This document shows positions 14,517 through 21,896 of a DNA stretch of 21,896 nt, piece after piece. The position numbers and the translations under genes are program-made. The notes under the pieces are model-generated. The model was not told the DNA's origin, did no database searches, and saw only the letters and a list, made by a program, of their open reading frames with translations. The stretch is taken from assembly GCA_964354225.1 (NCBI GenBank), contig CAYGZC010000327.1:1-21896 (forward strand), read 5' to 3'. Origin of the DNA: CAYGZC01 sp964354225 (GTDB taxonomy: Bacteria; Bacteroidota; Ignavibacteria; UBA10030; SZUA-254). Numbering within the stretch: the stretch's first letter is position 1; each line of letters begins with the position of its first letter.

Positions 14517-17500
14517 TCATTTCATCCAGCTTGCCATTTTCGACATGTGAAGTTTTCCTTTCTTGAGTGCGCGTTCCTTCATCCATGTGAATAAAATTGG
14601 CGTTACTACTAAAACGTGAATAGTTGAAGTGATAAGTCCGCCGATCATCGGTGCGGCTAACGGCTGCATAACATCCGCGCCAACGCCTGTACTCCACATG
14701 ATGGGGATAAGTCCAATCAAGCTGGTTCCAACTGTCATTACTTTTGGCCGCAAGCGAAGAACCGATCCTTCAACTGTCGCCTGTCGGATGTCTTCTAACG
14801 TGACAGGACCACGCTTACCCAGTTCATGGTCGCGTAATTTTCTGTCAAGCGCTTCGTGCAGATATACTACCATAACCACGCCTGTTTCAACTGCGAGACC
14901 ATAAAGAGCGATGAAGCCCACCCAGACTGCTACGGAAAAATTATATCCCATGAAATAAATCAGATATACACCCCCAATCAATGCGAACGGAACGGAGAGC
15001 ATAACTACAAATGCCTCGGCAAAATCTTTTGTAACGAAGTACAGCATCACAAAAATAATTAAAAATACAATCGGCATCATAAATTGGAGACGTTGCTTTG
15101 CGCGAATCTGATTTTCCCACTGACCACTCCATTGAAGCGTGTAGCCCTGCGGCAGCGTAAGTTCTTTCTCCAGAACTTCTTTAGCTTCGCCGACAAAGCT
15201 TCCCATATCGCGCCCGCGAACGTTCAGAAAAACGATTGAACGAAGCTGCGCGTTCTCACTCGAAATCATCGGTGGACCGGGAACGATTTCAATTTTCGCC
15301 AACTGAGCGAGAGGGATATAAGAGCGAGATGAAACTGTTGATGGATTTGAGATTTCAGATTTTGGATTCCCGCCTTCGCTGGAGCTTCGGCGGGCAGGTT
15401 GGATTTGGGATTGATTTGTATTCGGCATTCCGCTACTTTGCCCTCCATTCATACCTGAAGAAACAGCTTGAGAGGGAGATGAATTCATTTGTCCGAATGA
15501 AACTGTGTTTACAGGAACGAGAAGATTCTTAAGCGCTTCGATGTTGTCGCGGTATTCTCTTTCATAGCGAACACGAATGGGGAAACGTTGACGACCTTCG
15601 ATGACGACACCAAGATTTTGTCCACCTATAGCAGTCTCAATAATATCCTGCACATCACCGATATTGATTCCGTATCTCGCAACAGCTTCACGGTCGATTT
15701 TTATATCGAGGAAATAACCACCTTGTGTTCGTTCGGCATACAAGTCAGCCGCACCCGGAACCTTTCGAACAATTTGTTCTGCCTGAATTGCCAATCGCTC
15801 AAGCGTGTCCAAATCTTTCCCGAATATTTTAATTCCGAGATCGGTCCGCACACCCGTTGAAAGCATATTAATGCGATTGATGATTGGTTGTGTCCAACCG
15901 TTTCGCACGCCGGGGAATTGCAGCTTCGCATCGAGTTCTGAAATGATGTCGTCCTTCGTGATTCCTTTCCGCCATTGAGATTTTGGTTTCAATAGAATAA
16001 TCGATTCGATCATACTCACAGGAGCCGGATCAGTGGAGGTTTCTGCTTTTCCAACTTTTCCTAAAACTTGTTCAACCTCGGGTAAAGATTTGATGATTGC
16101 ATCCTGCACTTGAAGAATGCGATTCACTTCAGTGATTGAAGCGGAGGGAAGTGTAACCGGCATAAAAAGTAAACTTCCTTCATCCAACGGAGGCATGAAT
16201 TCTGATCCCATGTTCATCATCATGGGAATCGTAATGAGAAGAGCAATTATGTTGATGGCGATGGTAAGTTTTCGATGTTTTAAAACCCAGTGAATGATTG
16301 GCGCGTAAATCCAGTTTAAGAATTTTGTTATTGGATTTTTATTTTCAGTTCTGAACTTGCCGCGTGTTAGCATCGTCATCAGCATGGGTACAAGTGTGAT
16401 AGCGATTATTGCTGAACCGGCGAGAACGAATGTTTTTGTGAATGCAAGTGGGTGGAATAATTTACCTTCTTGCCCTTCCAAAAGGAACACAGGCAGGAAT
16501 GAAACAACCATGATTGCAACAGAAAAGAAAATCGCCGGTCCAACTTGTTTAGCTGACAAGATTGAGATTTCGATGTAGTCTTCTTTCGACAATTCGGGTT
16601 TCTCTTCCTGCGCACGAGCAACATTACGATAAGCATTCTCAACGAGAACAATCGAGGCATCGACGATAACTCCAATCGCGACTGCAATTCCACCCAACGA
16701 CATAATGTTGGAGGTAACGTTGAACATTTTCATCCCGATGAAAGCGATTAACACTGCAATCGGTATCTCAATGATAACTCGTAAAACACTTCGGACGTGC
16801 ATCAGAAAAAGTAAAACCATCAGTGCAACAACGATGGCTTCCTCAATCAATGTGCTTCTGAGTGTGTTGACTGCCGCCATTATCAAGTCACTTCGATCAT
16901 ATGCAGGTTTTATCTCCACACCATCCGGCAAACCGGGCGATATTTCTTTTATTTTTGTCTTTATACGGTCGATCACCGACTTGGCGTTCTCTCCATACCT
17001 CATTACAACAATACCGCCTACAACCTGTCCCTTGCCATCTTTTTCAATCGAACCCCGGCGGATATCCGGACCTATCTGCACTGTTCCAATATTGCTGACG
17101 TAAATCGGTACTCCGTTCGAACCTGTTCCGACAACTATATTTTGAATATCCCGAACAGACTGGATGTAACCTTGTCCGCGAACAAAATATTCCGCATCGT
17201 TGATTTCAAGTAATTTTCCACCGACATCGTTGTTGGAACGCATGACTGCATTTTGAATATTAGAAAGAGATAAGCCGTACGCTTTCATCTTATTCGGGTC
17301 AACATCGACCTGATATTGACGAACATATCCGCCGATGCTTGCAACTTCCGCAACTCCCTGGACTCCTTGAAGATTCAGCTTCACATACCAATCCTGAATT
17401 GCGCGGAGGTTTCCCAAATCTTGCTTGCCTTCGAGTATGTACCAAAAGACGTGGCCGACTCCGGTTCCGTCCGGTCCAAGTTGCATTTTTGAACCTTGAG

Positions 17501-17864
17501 GAAGCGCCGATTGGATTGTGGATAATTTTTCCAACACACGGCTTCGTGCCCAGTATGGATCAGTTCGATCTTCAAATATGATGTAGATGAATGACATTCC
17601 GAACATCGACTGTGCGCGAATTGCATGAACTTCAGGAACACCTTGCAATGCAGTAACGAGAGGGAATGTAACCTGGTCTTCGATTAATTGCGGTGAGCGA
17701 CCCATCCATTCCGTAAAAACTATAACTTGATTTTCGGATAAGTCGGGGATTGCATCTAACGGTGTGTTGACAACAGCCCAGATGCCCCACGCAATTATTA
17801 TCAGGTAAACAAGAATTACGACAAACTTGTTACGCGCTGAGTAGTCTATTATTTTTTCTATCAT
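14517..17864 (-). CDS. cusA: Cu(I)/Ag(I) efflux RND pump, CusA-like
   Basis: Inner-membrane proton-driven pump that works as a trimer with CusB and CusC. The 1115 residues exceed the usual length (about 1045) because of an extra loop at about 785-850. Family motifs include GRSPQLIEDQVTFPL near the start, VDASIVLVENAYR with the relay Asp, and GLAVETGVVMVVYL and RPKVMT near the end. Met568, Met618 and Met667 occur in LFMPVTLPS, PVSMIES and RINMLSTG. They match E. coli CusA Met573, Met623 and Met672 with identical spacing of 50 and 49, which supports Cu(I)/Ag(I) rather than Zn/Co/Cd. The extra loop includes a palindromic repeat inserted in frame. GGAG precedes the ATG. Gene order cusC-cusB-cusA matches known efflux operons. 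Confidence 0.95.
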   Translation of the reverse strand: MIEKIIDYSARNKFVVILVYLIIIAWGIWAVVNTPLDAIPDLSENQVIVFTEWMGRSPQLIEDQVTFPLVTALQGVPEVHAIRAQSMFGMSFIYIIFEDRTDPYWARSRVLEKLSTIQSALPQGSKMQLGPDGTGVGHVFWYILEGKQDLGNLRAIQDWYVKLNLQGVQGVAEVASIGGYVRQYQVDVDPNKMKAYGLSLSNIQNAVMRSNNDVGGKLLEINDAEYFVRGQGYIQSVRDIQNIVVGTGSNGVPIYVSNIGTVQIGPDIRRGSIEKDGKGQVVGGIVVMRYGENAKSVIDRIKTKIKEISPGLPDGVEIKPAYDRSDLIMAAVNTLRSTLIEEAIVVALMVLLFLMHVRSVLRVIIEIPIAVLIAFIGMKMFNVTSNIMSLGGIAVAIGVIVDASIVLVENAYRNVARAQEEKPELSKEDYIEISILSAKQVGPAIFFSVAIMVVSFLPVFLLEGQEGKLFHPLAFTKTFVLAGSAIIAITLVPMLMTMLTRGKFRTENKNPITKFLNWIYAPIIHWVLKHRKLTIAINIIALLITIPMMMNMGSEFMPPLDEGSLLFMPVTLPSASITEVNRILQVQDAIIKSLPEVEQVLGKVGKAETSTDPAPVSMIESIILLKPKSQWRKGITKDDIISELDAKLQFPGVRNGWTQPIINRINMLSTGVRTDLGIKIFGKDLDTLERLAIQAEQIVRKVPGAADLYAERTQGGYFLDIKIDREAVARYGINIGDVQDIIETAIGGQNLGVVIEGRQRFPIRVRYEREYRDNIEALKNLLVPVNTVSFGQMNSSPSQAVSSGMNGGQSSGMPNTNQSQIQPARRSSSEGGNPKSEISNPSTVSSRSYIPLAQLAKIEIVPGPPMISSENAQLRSIVFLNVRGRDMGSFVGEAKEVLEKELTLPQGYTLQWSGQWENQIRAKQRLQFMMPIVFLIIFVMLYFVTKDFAEAFVVMLSVPFALIGGVYLIYFMGYNFSVAVWVGFIALYGLAVETGVVMVVYLHEALDRKLRDHELGKRGPVTLEDIRQATVEGSVLRLRPKVMTVGTSLIGLIPIMWSTGVGADVMQPLAAPMIGGLITSTIHVLVVTPILFTWMKERALKKGKLHMSKMASWMK
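15350..15425 (-). repeat. Palindromic repeat apparently inserted in frame within cusA
   Basis: The core has arms CCCGCC (15369-15374) and GGCGGG (15389-15394), flanked by AT-rich GATTT/GGATT-type sequence. It encodes roughly QIQPARRSSSEGG and flanking NPKSEISNP, inside a Ser/Asn/Gln-rich loop absent from typical CusA. The look is that of an intergenic repeat rather than a pump. Exact borders are uncertain; the frame is kept. Confidence 0.6.
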
Positions 17865-17884
17865 AATGACTCCGTATTATTGTA

Positions 17885-17984
17885 AAACCGTTGAAACGGT
17901 TTCGATGTCAAAACCCCGCCGTTAACACACGACTTAAGTCGTGTGCTAATAGAAATTCGCAGATAGTGAACAGTTTTAACTGTT
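17885..17984. repeat. Block of three perfect palindromes between cusB and cusA
   Basis: AAACCGTTGAAACGGTTT (17885-17902), CACACGACTTAAGTCGTGTG (17926-17945) and AACAGTTTTAACTGTT (17969-17984) follow one another. They fill most of the 132-base space between the cusB stop and the cusA start. It looks like a composite REP-type interspersed repeat; in the transcript each palindrome would form a hairpin and might tune cusA expression. Assignment to a repeat family is inference. Confidence 0.65.
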
Positions 17985-17996
17985 TTAGATTTGGGT

Positions 17997-19574
17997 TTAT
18001 TCATGCACTAACACCTTTCCTTCAAGCATATCCATTCCGCAATGAAATCTGTACTCATCTGCTCGTGTCGGTGTAATTTCGATAGTAGTTATTTTATGCG
18101 GGGTTAAATATTTCTTGATATTGAAATCAGGGAATACCACTTCATCTGTGCATTTTATATCATCGTGCCGCTCAAAATGGATGGTAAGCTTCTGACCTTT
18201 TCGAGCGTGAATCTCAGAAGGAGAATATCCACCATCCACAATTATATTCACTTCGCTTTGCATCTGATGTTCTTTTTGTTCATCACCGGATCTAGTATTA
18301 TTGTCCTCCGGTTCTTTCTTTGTTCCTTGGTGTTGATGTTCGCCGGATGTACCGCCCGGTTGCTGAAGCTGGCTTTCCGATTCAAGTAAATATCCTCCTG
18401 AGGTTACAACGTTTTCATCTTCTTTAAGCCCTGAAAGAACTTCGATGAACGAACTGCTGCTGATTCCAAGTTCGACTTCACGAGGTTCGAACGTGTTTTC
18501 TTTAACTTCAATCCAAACAAGAGTTCGCTTCCCGGTATATAAAACTGCGGTTGTAGGAACAACAAGCGCTTTAGATGATGGCACATGGATCTGAGCTTTA
18601 ACATACATCTGTGGTTTCAATCTTCCGCCTGAATTTTCAAACTCAGTCCGAACTTTCACAGTTCTTGTTTCATTGTTGATCACCGGGTCAATGAAAGTAA
18701 CCTTGCCTTTGAATTTCTCATTCGGGTAAGATTCAGTTGTAATCTGTACGGGATGATTCATCAAAATAAATCGTATGTCTTTTTCGTACACATCTAAGTA
18801 AATCCACACTTTCGATAAGTCTGCAAGTTTGTAAAGCGACATTCCTTCATCAACATACTGTCCTTGCTGAATTTCTTTTGTGAGGACTGTACCTGAGATA
18901 GGTGAGAAATATGTCATTGTTGATTGTGTTTGTCTGGTTTCCTCGATGGTGGCAATTTGTTTTTCAGTCATACCAAAATGTATTCGCAATCTATCTTTTG
19001 ATGCCTGGAGTAGCAGAGACTGATTTTCACCGGAGTAAAGTGAATCACCGAGTGAATTCAGTGCTATGATATATTCTTGTTGCGCAGAAACTAAATCAGG
19101 ACTGTATAAATCAAACAGCGGCTGACCTTGTTTTACAAATTCGCCGGTGTAATTGATGTAAAGTTTTTCTATTCGTCCTCTGAATCTTGCAGTAACCGTT
19201 GTTTGTAACGGTTCGGCGAAGTCAACAATACCGACAGCAGAAATTTCTTTCCTGATATCTTGCCTTGTAACTGGTGTAGTGGAGACGTTCGCAATAACGC
19301 GCTGTGATGCAGAAAGACTAACCTGCTGTAAGTTTTTCATTTCATCATCCGAAGCATCTTGCATTTTTGTTTTCTTCACCAACGCCATTCCGCAGACAGG
19401 GCAGGCACCCGGACGATCCGAAACTACTGATGGATGCATGGGGCAGGTAAAGATTTCCTTTGCTTCTTGTTGTTGGATGTTACCGGCATGTTCGCCTTCT
19501 TTCGAATCCTTTGTGCATGATGAAAGAAGGATTGAAACCATAGTAATGATTGAAAAGATTATTTTAGTGTTCAT
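17997..19574 (-). CDS. cusB: CusB-like periplasmic adaptor with N-terminal HMBD and C-terminal cupredoxin domain
   Basis: Adaptor linking the CusA pump to the outer membrane factor and delivering copper. Its 525 residues begin with a lipoprotein signal (LLSSC, Cys20). The heavy-metal-binding domain has FTCPMHPSVVSDRPGAC and PVCGM (42-63). The membrane-fusion core follows (about 95-400), with RFRGRIEKLYINYTGEFVKQ and the matching lipoyl half SPISGTVLTKEIQQGQYV. A His-containing linker (400-440, HQHQ) leads to an extra 85-residue cupredoxin-like domain (441-525). Likely copper ligands there are Cys475 and the HCGMDM segment (His511, Cys512, Met514, Met516). E. coli CusB is about 400 residues and has neither end domain. 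AAGGATAT supports the start. It lies 90 bases after the cusC stop and 131 before cusA. Confidence 0.93.
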   Translation of the reverse strand: MNTKIIFSIITMVSILLSSCTKDSKEGEHAGNIQQQEAKEIFTCPMHPSVVSDRPGACPVCGMALVKKTKMQDASDDEMKNLQQVSLSASQRVIANVSTTPVTRQDIRKEISAVGIVDFAEPLQTTVTARFRGRIEKLYINYTGEFVKQGQPLFDLYSPDLVSAQQEYIIALNSLGDSLYSGENQSLLLQASKDRLRIHFGMTEKQIATIEETRQTQSTMTYFSPISGTVLTKEIQQGQYVDEGMSLYKLADLSKVWIYLDVYEKDIRFILMNHPVQITTESYPNEKFKGKVTFIDPVINNETRTVKVRTEFENSGGRLKPQMYVKAQIHVPSSKALVVPTTAVLYTGKRTLVWIEVKENTFEPREVELGISSSSFIEVLSGLKEDENVVTSGGYLLESESQLQQPGGTSGEHQHQGTKKEPEDNNTRSGDEQKEHQMQSEVNIIVDGGYSPSEIHARKGQKLTIHFERHDDIKCTDEVVFPDFNIKKYLTPHKITTIEITPTRADEYRFHCGMDMLEGKVLVHE

Positions 19575-19664
19575 ATTTATATCCTTGTGTGCTTATTTAT
19601 TTATTCATTTAATCATTGGAACATTGATTCATTGAGCAAATGAGACAATGATTCAATGAAACAA

Positions 19665-20915
19665 TCATAAAATTTCTTCTATGTCTCTGCATCCGATTTC
19701 TTTTTCTAAATCCGCGAGCGTTTGTTCGAATTCCATGCGTTTCATTAGGAATTCCATCTTAAACATCACTAACATCCGGTACGAATCGATGAGCATCAGA
19801 AAGTCTGTCCGACCGGTTTGATAATTCGTGAGTGTTGCGCTTAAAGCCTGCTCGGATTGCGGAAGTATACTTCCCCGGTAAAGATCGTACTGACGCTTTA
19901 ACGAAACCGCCTTCGTATAAAAATCCTTTACTCTTGAGAGAAGCATATTACGTTCGTCATCATACATCGCGGTTGATTTCTTGATATTCGCAGTCGCTTC
20001 TTCAATCCGTGCGCTTGCTTTTCCTAAAGTCCAGAACGAAAAGGGGAGCGTAATTCCTGCGGCTAAACTCCAACCCTTAAAACCCGTCATCGGAGATGTT
20101 ACGTATTCAATCCCTAATTTGAAATCAGGCAGATATTCTAACTTGGCAAGATGAAGCATCTCACGGTCTTGTTCGACCATCAACGAGTCACTTCGTAAAC
20201 GTGAACAGCGTCTCAATGCTGCCTCTTGAACCTGGGAAATATCAATATTGAATTGAATAGTGTCGGGTGCAATTGCCTGACCCCTAAACTCAGTAATATT
20301 CCGGTTCAGTAATTGCGCTAACATTGCAAGCATACCTGTTACTTTTTGTTCGAGCGTTAATCGGTCATTCTCTAGTTTAGTAAATTCGACTTGTGCTTTT
20401 AGAACATCCTGTTGTGTAACTTTTCCAACAGAGTATTGCAGTCGGGAGATCTCTATAAATTGTTGTAGGAGTTTTTTGTTTTCGTCATTAAGTGCTAACG
20501 CTTTCTGCGTGTACCAAAGTTCGTAAAACGTCGACTTCACTCGCATTACCACTTCAACAGATTTCTCGTTGAATTCTTGCTGATATCTGCGTGCTGCGAT
20601 GTCCGCTGCTTGTCCCATTGATGAAAGTTTTCCCGGGAATGGAAACATCTGCATCAACTCAACATTTGCCCACATTGCTTCGTTTGGCTTTAAACCTTGC
20701 ATCTCCATCAACCTAAAATTCAATTCAGGATTGTCGAGCGATTTCGCTTGCGGTATTTTCGCTTCAGCCGCTTCAATGCGGTAACTTGATGCTCGAAGTT
20801 CTAAATTGTTTTCGAGCGCTTCATCTATCAATGCATTCAACTCAAGCTTTGGTTTTTCTTGAGCTAATATTGATGATGAAAATAAAATTAAAAATAAAAA
20901 TAAAATATTTTTCAT
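19665..20915 (-). CDS. cusC: TolC/CusC-like outer membrane efflux protein
   Basis: Outer membrane channel of a tripartite efflux system, 416 residues. A signal peptide ends near ILAQ (16-19). The mature protein shows the repeated helical layout of the family: ELNALIDEALENNLELRASSYRIEAAEAKIPQA near the start is the classic first-repeat sequence, and LSATLTNYQTGRTDFLMLIDSYR is the second-repeat counterpart. ATG 20915 is preferred over an in-frame TTG 21 bases upstream; it has GAGGA close before it and begins directly with the signal peptide. It lies first among the three pump genes and is preceded by a small Cys protein. Metal specificity follows from CusA and CusB, not from this gene. Confidence 0.93.
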   Translation of the reverse strand: MKNILFLFLILFSSSILAQEKPKLELNALIDEALENNLELRASSYRIEAAEAKIPQAKSLDNPELNFRLMEMQGLKPNEAMWANVELMQMFPFPGKLSSMGQAADIAARRYQQEFNEKSVEVVMRVKSTFYELWYTQKALALNDENKKLLQQFIEISRLQYSVGKVTQQDVLKAQVEFTKLENDRLTLEQKVTGMLAMLAQLLNRNITEFRGQAIAPDTIQFNIDISQVQEAALRRCSRLRSDSLMVEQDREMLHLAKLEYLPDFKLGIEYVTSPMTGFKGWSLAAGITLPFSFWTLGKASARIEEATANIKKSTAMYDDERNMLLSRVKDFYTKAVSLKRQYDLYRGSILPQSEQALSATLTNYQTGRTDFLMLIDSYRMLVMFKMEFLMKRMEFEQTLADLEKEIGCRDIEEIL

Positions 20916-20946
20916 AATTCCTCGTAATAAATTCAAAACTTACATT

Positions 20947-21007
20947 GTCATTCTACAATAAGTTCGGAATGACCGCAAAATGTATCAACATCATTGACAT
21001 TTGTCAA
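20947..21007. other. Two short inverted repeats upstream of cusC
   Basis: GTCATTC (20947-20953) and GAATGAC (20967-20973) form a stem with a 13-base loop. TTGACATTTGTCAA (20994-21007) is a compact palindrome. They lie in the 120-base gap between the small Cys gene and cusC. They may be an operator, a processing hairpin or a degenerate interspersed repeat; none can be chosen from sequence. Confidence 0.35.
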
Positions 21008-21036
21008 AGATGTAGTGTTTCAATCTGTTATGAGGA

Positions 21037-21438
21037 TTAAATAATAAGTGAAGAGTTGAAGATCGGTATGTCTTCGATGGAAGGAGGGGAGTGAGTATCG
21101 TTGAGAATTAATTTTGAAAAAGTTGTTGACTCAAAAATGTCCGGAACGTAGGATATAGCAGTTGAGTAATTGAGTATTTGAGGTAATCCGACGTTTTGTG
21201 TTTGTAGAAACTCTGTTTTATTCCGATCGGCAGCAATAACTGTATTGCAGCACGAGTAATCGCGTTGTGTTTTGAAGATTGGCAGATCTTTCATGGGTTG
21301 AGTTGGGCAGCACGCTCCTCGCACCGATGCTTTCATCATCGGGCATGAAGCAAGGACTACCGGTATTCCTATGCTGAAGACGATAAAGATTCCAGCAAGG
21401 AGAACAGTAACCGAACGATATTTAAATGAGTTTATCAT
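21037..21438 (-). CDS. Small secreted or membrane-anchored Cys-containing protein
   Basis: Family not recognised. The 133-residue product has an N-terminal hydrophobic segment (about 9-30, signal peptide or anchor). Cysteines follow at 32, 43, 44, 63 and 64, with CPMM at 32-35 and two CC pairs. The rest is polar without clear motif. Cys and Met next to the membrane, and a position at the head of the cus-type operon, suggest a copper-sensing, binding or delivery role, as small proteins in such operons often have. No ribosome binding site is obvious before the ATG. A candidate promoter is 45 bases upstream. The function is inference from context. Confidence 0.7.
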   Translation of the reverse strand: MINSFKYRSVTVLLAGIFIVFSIGIPVVLASCPMMKASVRGACCPTQPMKDLPIFKTQRDYSCCNTVIAADRNKTEFLQTQNVGLPQILNYSTAISYVPDIFESTTFSKLILNDTHSPPSIEDIPIFNSSLII

Positions 21439-21481
21439 CTTATTAATTGTAACACTACTTGTGTACGTTTAATTCCTTTTT

Positions 21482-21509
21482 AAGATACATTAATTTTTGA
21501 GAAATACAA
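21482..21509 (-). promoter_or_regulatory. Candidate promoter of the cus-type operon
   Basis: On the minus strand TTGTAT (21509-21504) and TATCTT (21487-21482) are separated by 16 bases, close to a -35/-10 pair. Read the Bacteroidota way it is TTG, 19 bases, then TAtcTTaa. It lies about 45 bases before the first ATG and after the upstream hairpin. Confidence 0.35.
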
Positions 21510-21583
21510 AACACGGAGATCACAAGGCATAAAATATTTCATAATATGCTCATAACCACTGAATATTTTATATATCTTTCATC

Positions 21584-21635
21584 GTAAATTCCATATAGGC
21601 TGCTCTTCCGTAATCAGAGCAGCCTATGAATTTAC
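21584..21635 (-). terminator. Strong hairpin after the T9SS-sorted protein gene
   Basis: ATAGGCTGCTCT (21595-21606) pairs with AGAGCAGCCTAT (21616-21627) around a nine-base loop. The stem resumes beyond a three-base bulge with GTAAATTC (21584-21591) and GAATTTAC (21628-21635), 20 pairs in all. It lies about 20 bases past the stop codon. The following T content is modest. Confidence 0.7.
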
Positions 21636-21653
21636 TACTTTAAAAAAATATTC

Positions 21654-21896
21654 TTATCTCACCAACATCATTTTTTGAGTCGACTTAAATTGACCAGCTC
21701 TCAGGGTGTAGAAGTATATACCGCTTGATAAATTGGATGCATCTACACGGATGGAATGATCTCCGGAATTCATTACTTGATTATCAATTACTACCTGCAT
21801 TTCATTCCCCAGGATGTTGTACATTTTCAGCAAAACATTACTTGCCACCGGTAGAGTGAAACGAATTTCTGTTGATGGATTGAACGGATTTGGATA
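21654..21896 (-). CDS. C-terminal fragment of a protein with a T9SS type A sorting domain
   Basis: Only the last 80 residues are in the window; the gene continues beyond the right edge. The frame is open to the edge and begins YPNPFNPSTEIRFTLP, the classic opening of the Por/type IX secretion sorting domain. It continues with VYN-like MYNILGNEM, the central SGDHSIRVDASNLSSGIYFYTL and the terminal QKMMLVR. Such a tail directs a protein through the outer membrane and is then usually removed. The nature of the secreted protein cannot be seen. It ends at a strong hairpin and is separate from the copper operon. Confidence 0.9.
   Translation of the reverse strand, partial: YPNPFNPSTEIRFTLPVASNVLLKMYNILGNEMQVVIDNQVMNSGDHSIRVDASNLSSGIYFYTLRAGQFKSTQKMMLVR

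Larger units (their letters stand above)
21439..21653. other. Intergenic region between the T9SS gene and the cus-type operon
   Basis: Both flanking genes are on the minus strand. The right part holds a long hairpin that should end the T9SS gene transcript; the left part holds a candidate promoter for the operon. No gene was seen. Confidence 0.6.

Noticed and set aside
15236..15532. Plus-strand open frame across the cusA insertion
   Set aside because: It is antisense to an intact RND gene with complete family motifs; no start signal or homology is apparent.
14517..17864. CzcA-type Zn/Co/Cd pump
   Set aside because: The three Met residues with 50/49 spacing match CusA, and the operon encodes copper-type domains.
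20916..20936. TTG start for the CusC-like gene
   Set aside because: The downstream ATG begins the signal peptide and has GAGGA close before it.

Overview
The window looks like a piece of a bacterial chromosome from the FCB group, most likely Ignavibacteriota or a relative. The partial gene at the right edge carries a type IX secretion C-terminal sorting domain opening with YPNPFNPSTEIRF, a form common in that part of the tree. Many genes also have a clear AAGGAT/AAGGAG ribosome binding site, which argues against typical Bacteroidia. This placement is inference; no rRNA or tRNA gene was seen.

Layout. (1) 1-3491, minus strand: copper handling. A Cu+-exporting P-type ATPase with an N-terminal YHS domain (cut by the window start), a MerP-like lipoprotein, and a secreted Cys/Met-rich tandem-repeat protein. 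(2) 4034-10080, plus strand: a tight four-gene cluster of an MIO-type ammonia-lyase, GatE, GatD and an MFS transporter. It is followed at 10232-11722 by a B12-binding radical SAM protein of the HpnP-like/DUF4070 type. (3) 11867-13851: a Spy/CpxP-like periplasmic protein (minus), then a cytoplasmic cupin, an ABM-like small protein and a secreted cupin (plus). (4) 13980-21438, minus strand: a cus-type operon. In transcription order it has a small secreted Cys protein, a TolC-like outer membrane factor, a CusB-like adaptor with an N-terminal heavy-metal-binding domain and a C-terminal cupredoxin domain, a CusA pump, and a secreted protein with two heavy-metal-binding domains. (5) 21654-21896: the T9SS-sorted protein fragment.

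The copper genes form one plausible pathway. CopA moves Cu+ out of the cytoplasm; small Cys/Met/His-rich secreted proteins bind it in the periplasm; CusCBA expels it across the outer membrane. The pump has the three Met residues known to carry Cu/Ag in E. coli CusA, at the same spacing.

The most unusual locus is 4034-10080. GatD and GatE form the archaeal-type Glu-tRNA(Gln) amidotransferase, and here they sit in a bacterial context directly behind an ammonia-lyase. That lyase has Ala-Cys-Gly where the family has the Ala-Ser-Gly triad that cyclises into the MIO cofactor; all other catalytic residues I could check are present. Whether this is a new functional unit or a transferred housekeeping enzyme cannot be settled from the sequence alone.

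Several short interspersed repeats are visible: a 139-bp element with terminal inverted repeats upstream of copA, a three-palindrome block between cusB and cusA, and a palindromic element that appears inserted in frame inside cusA.
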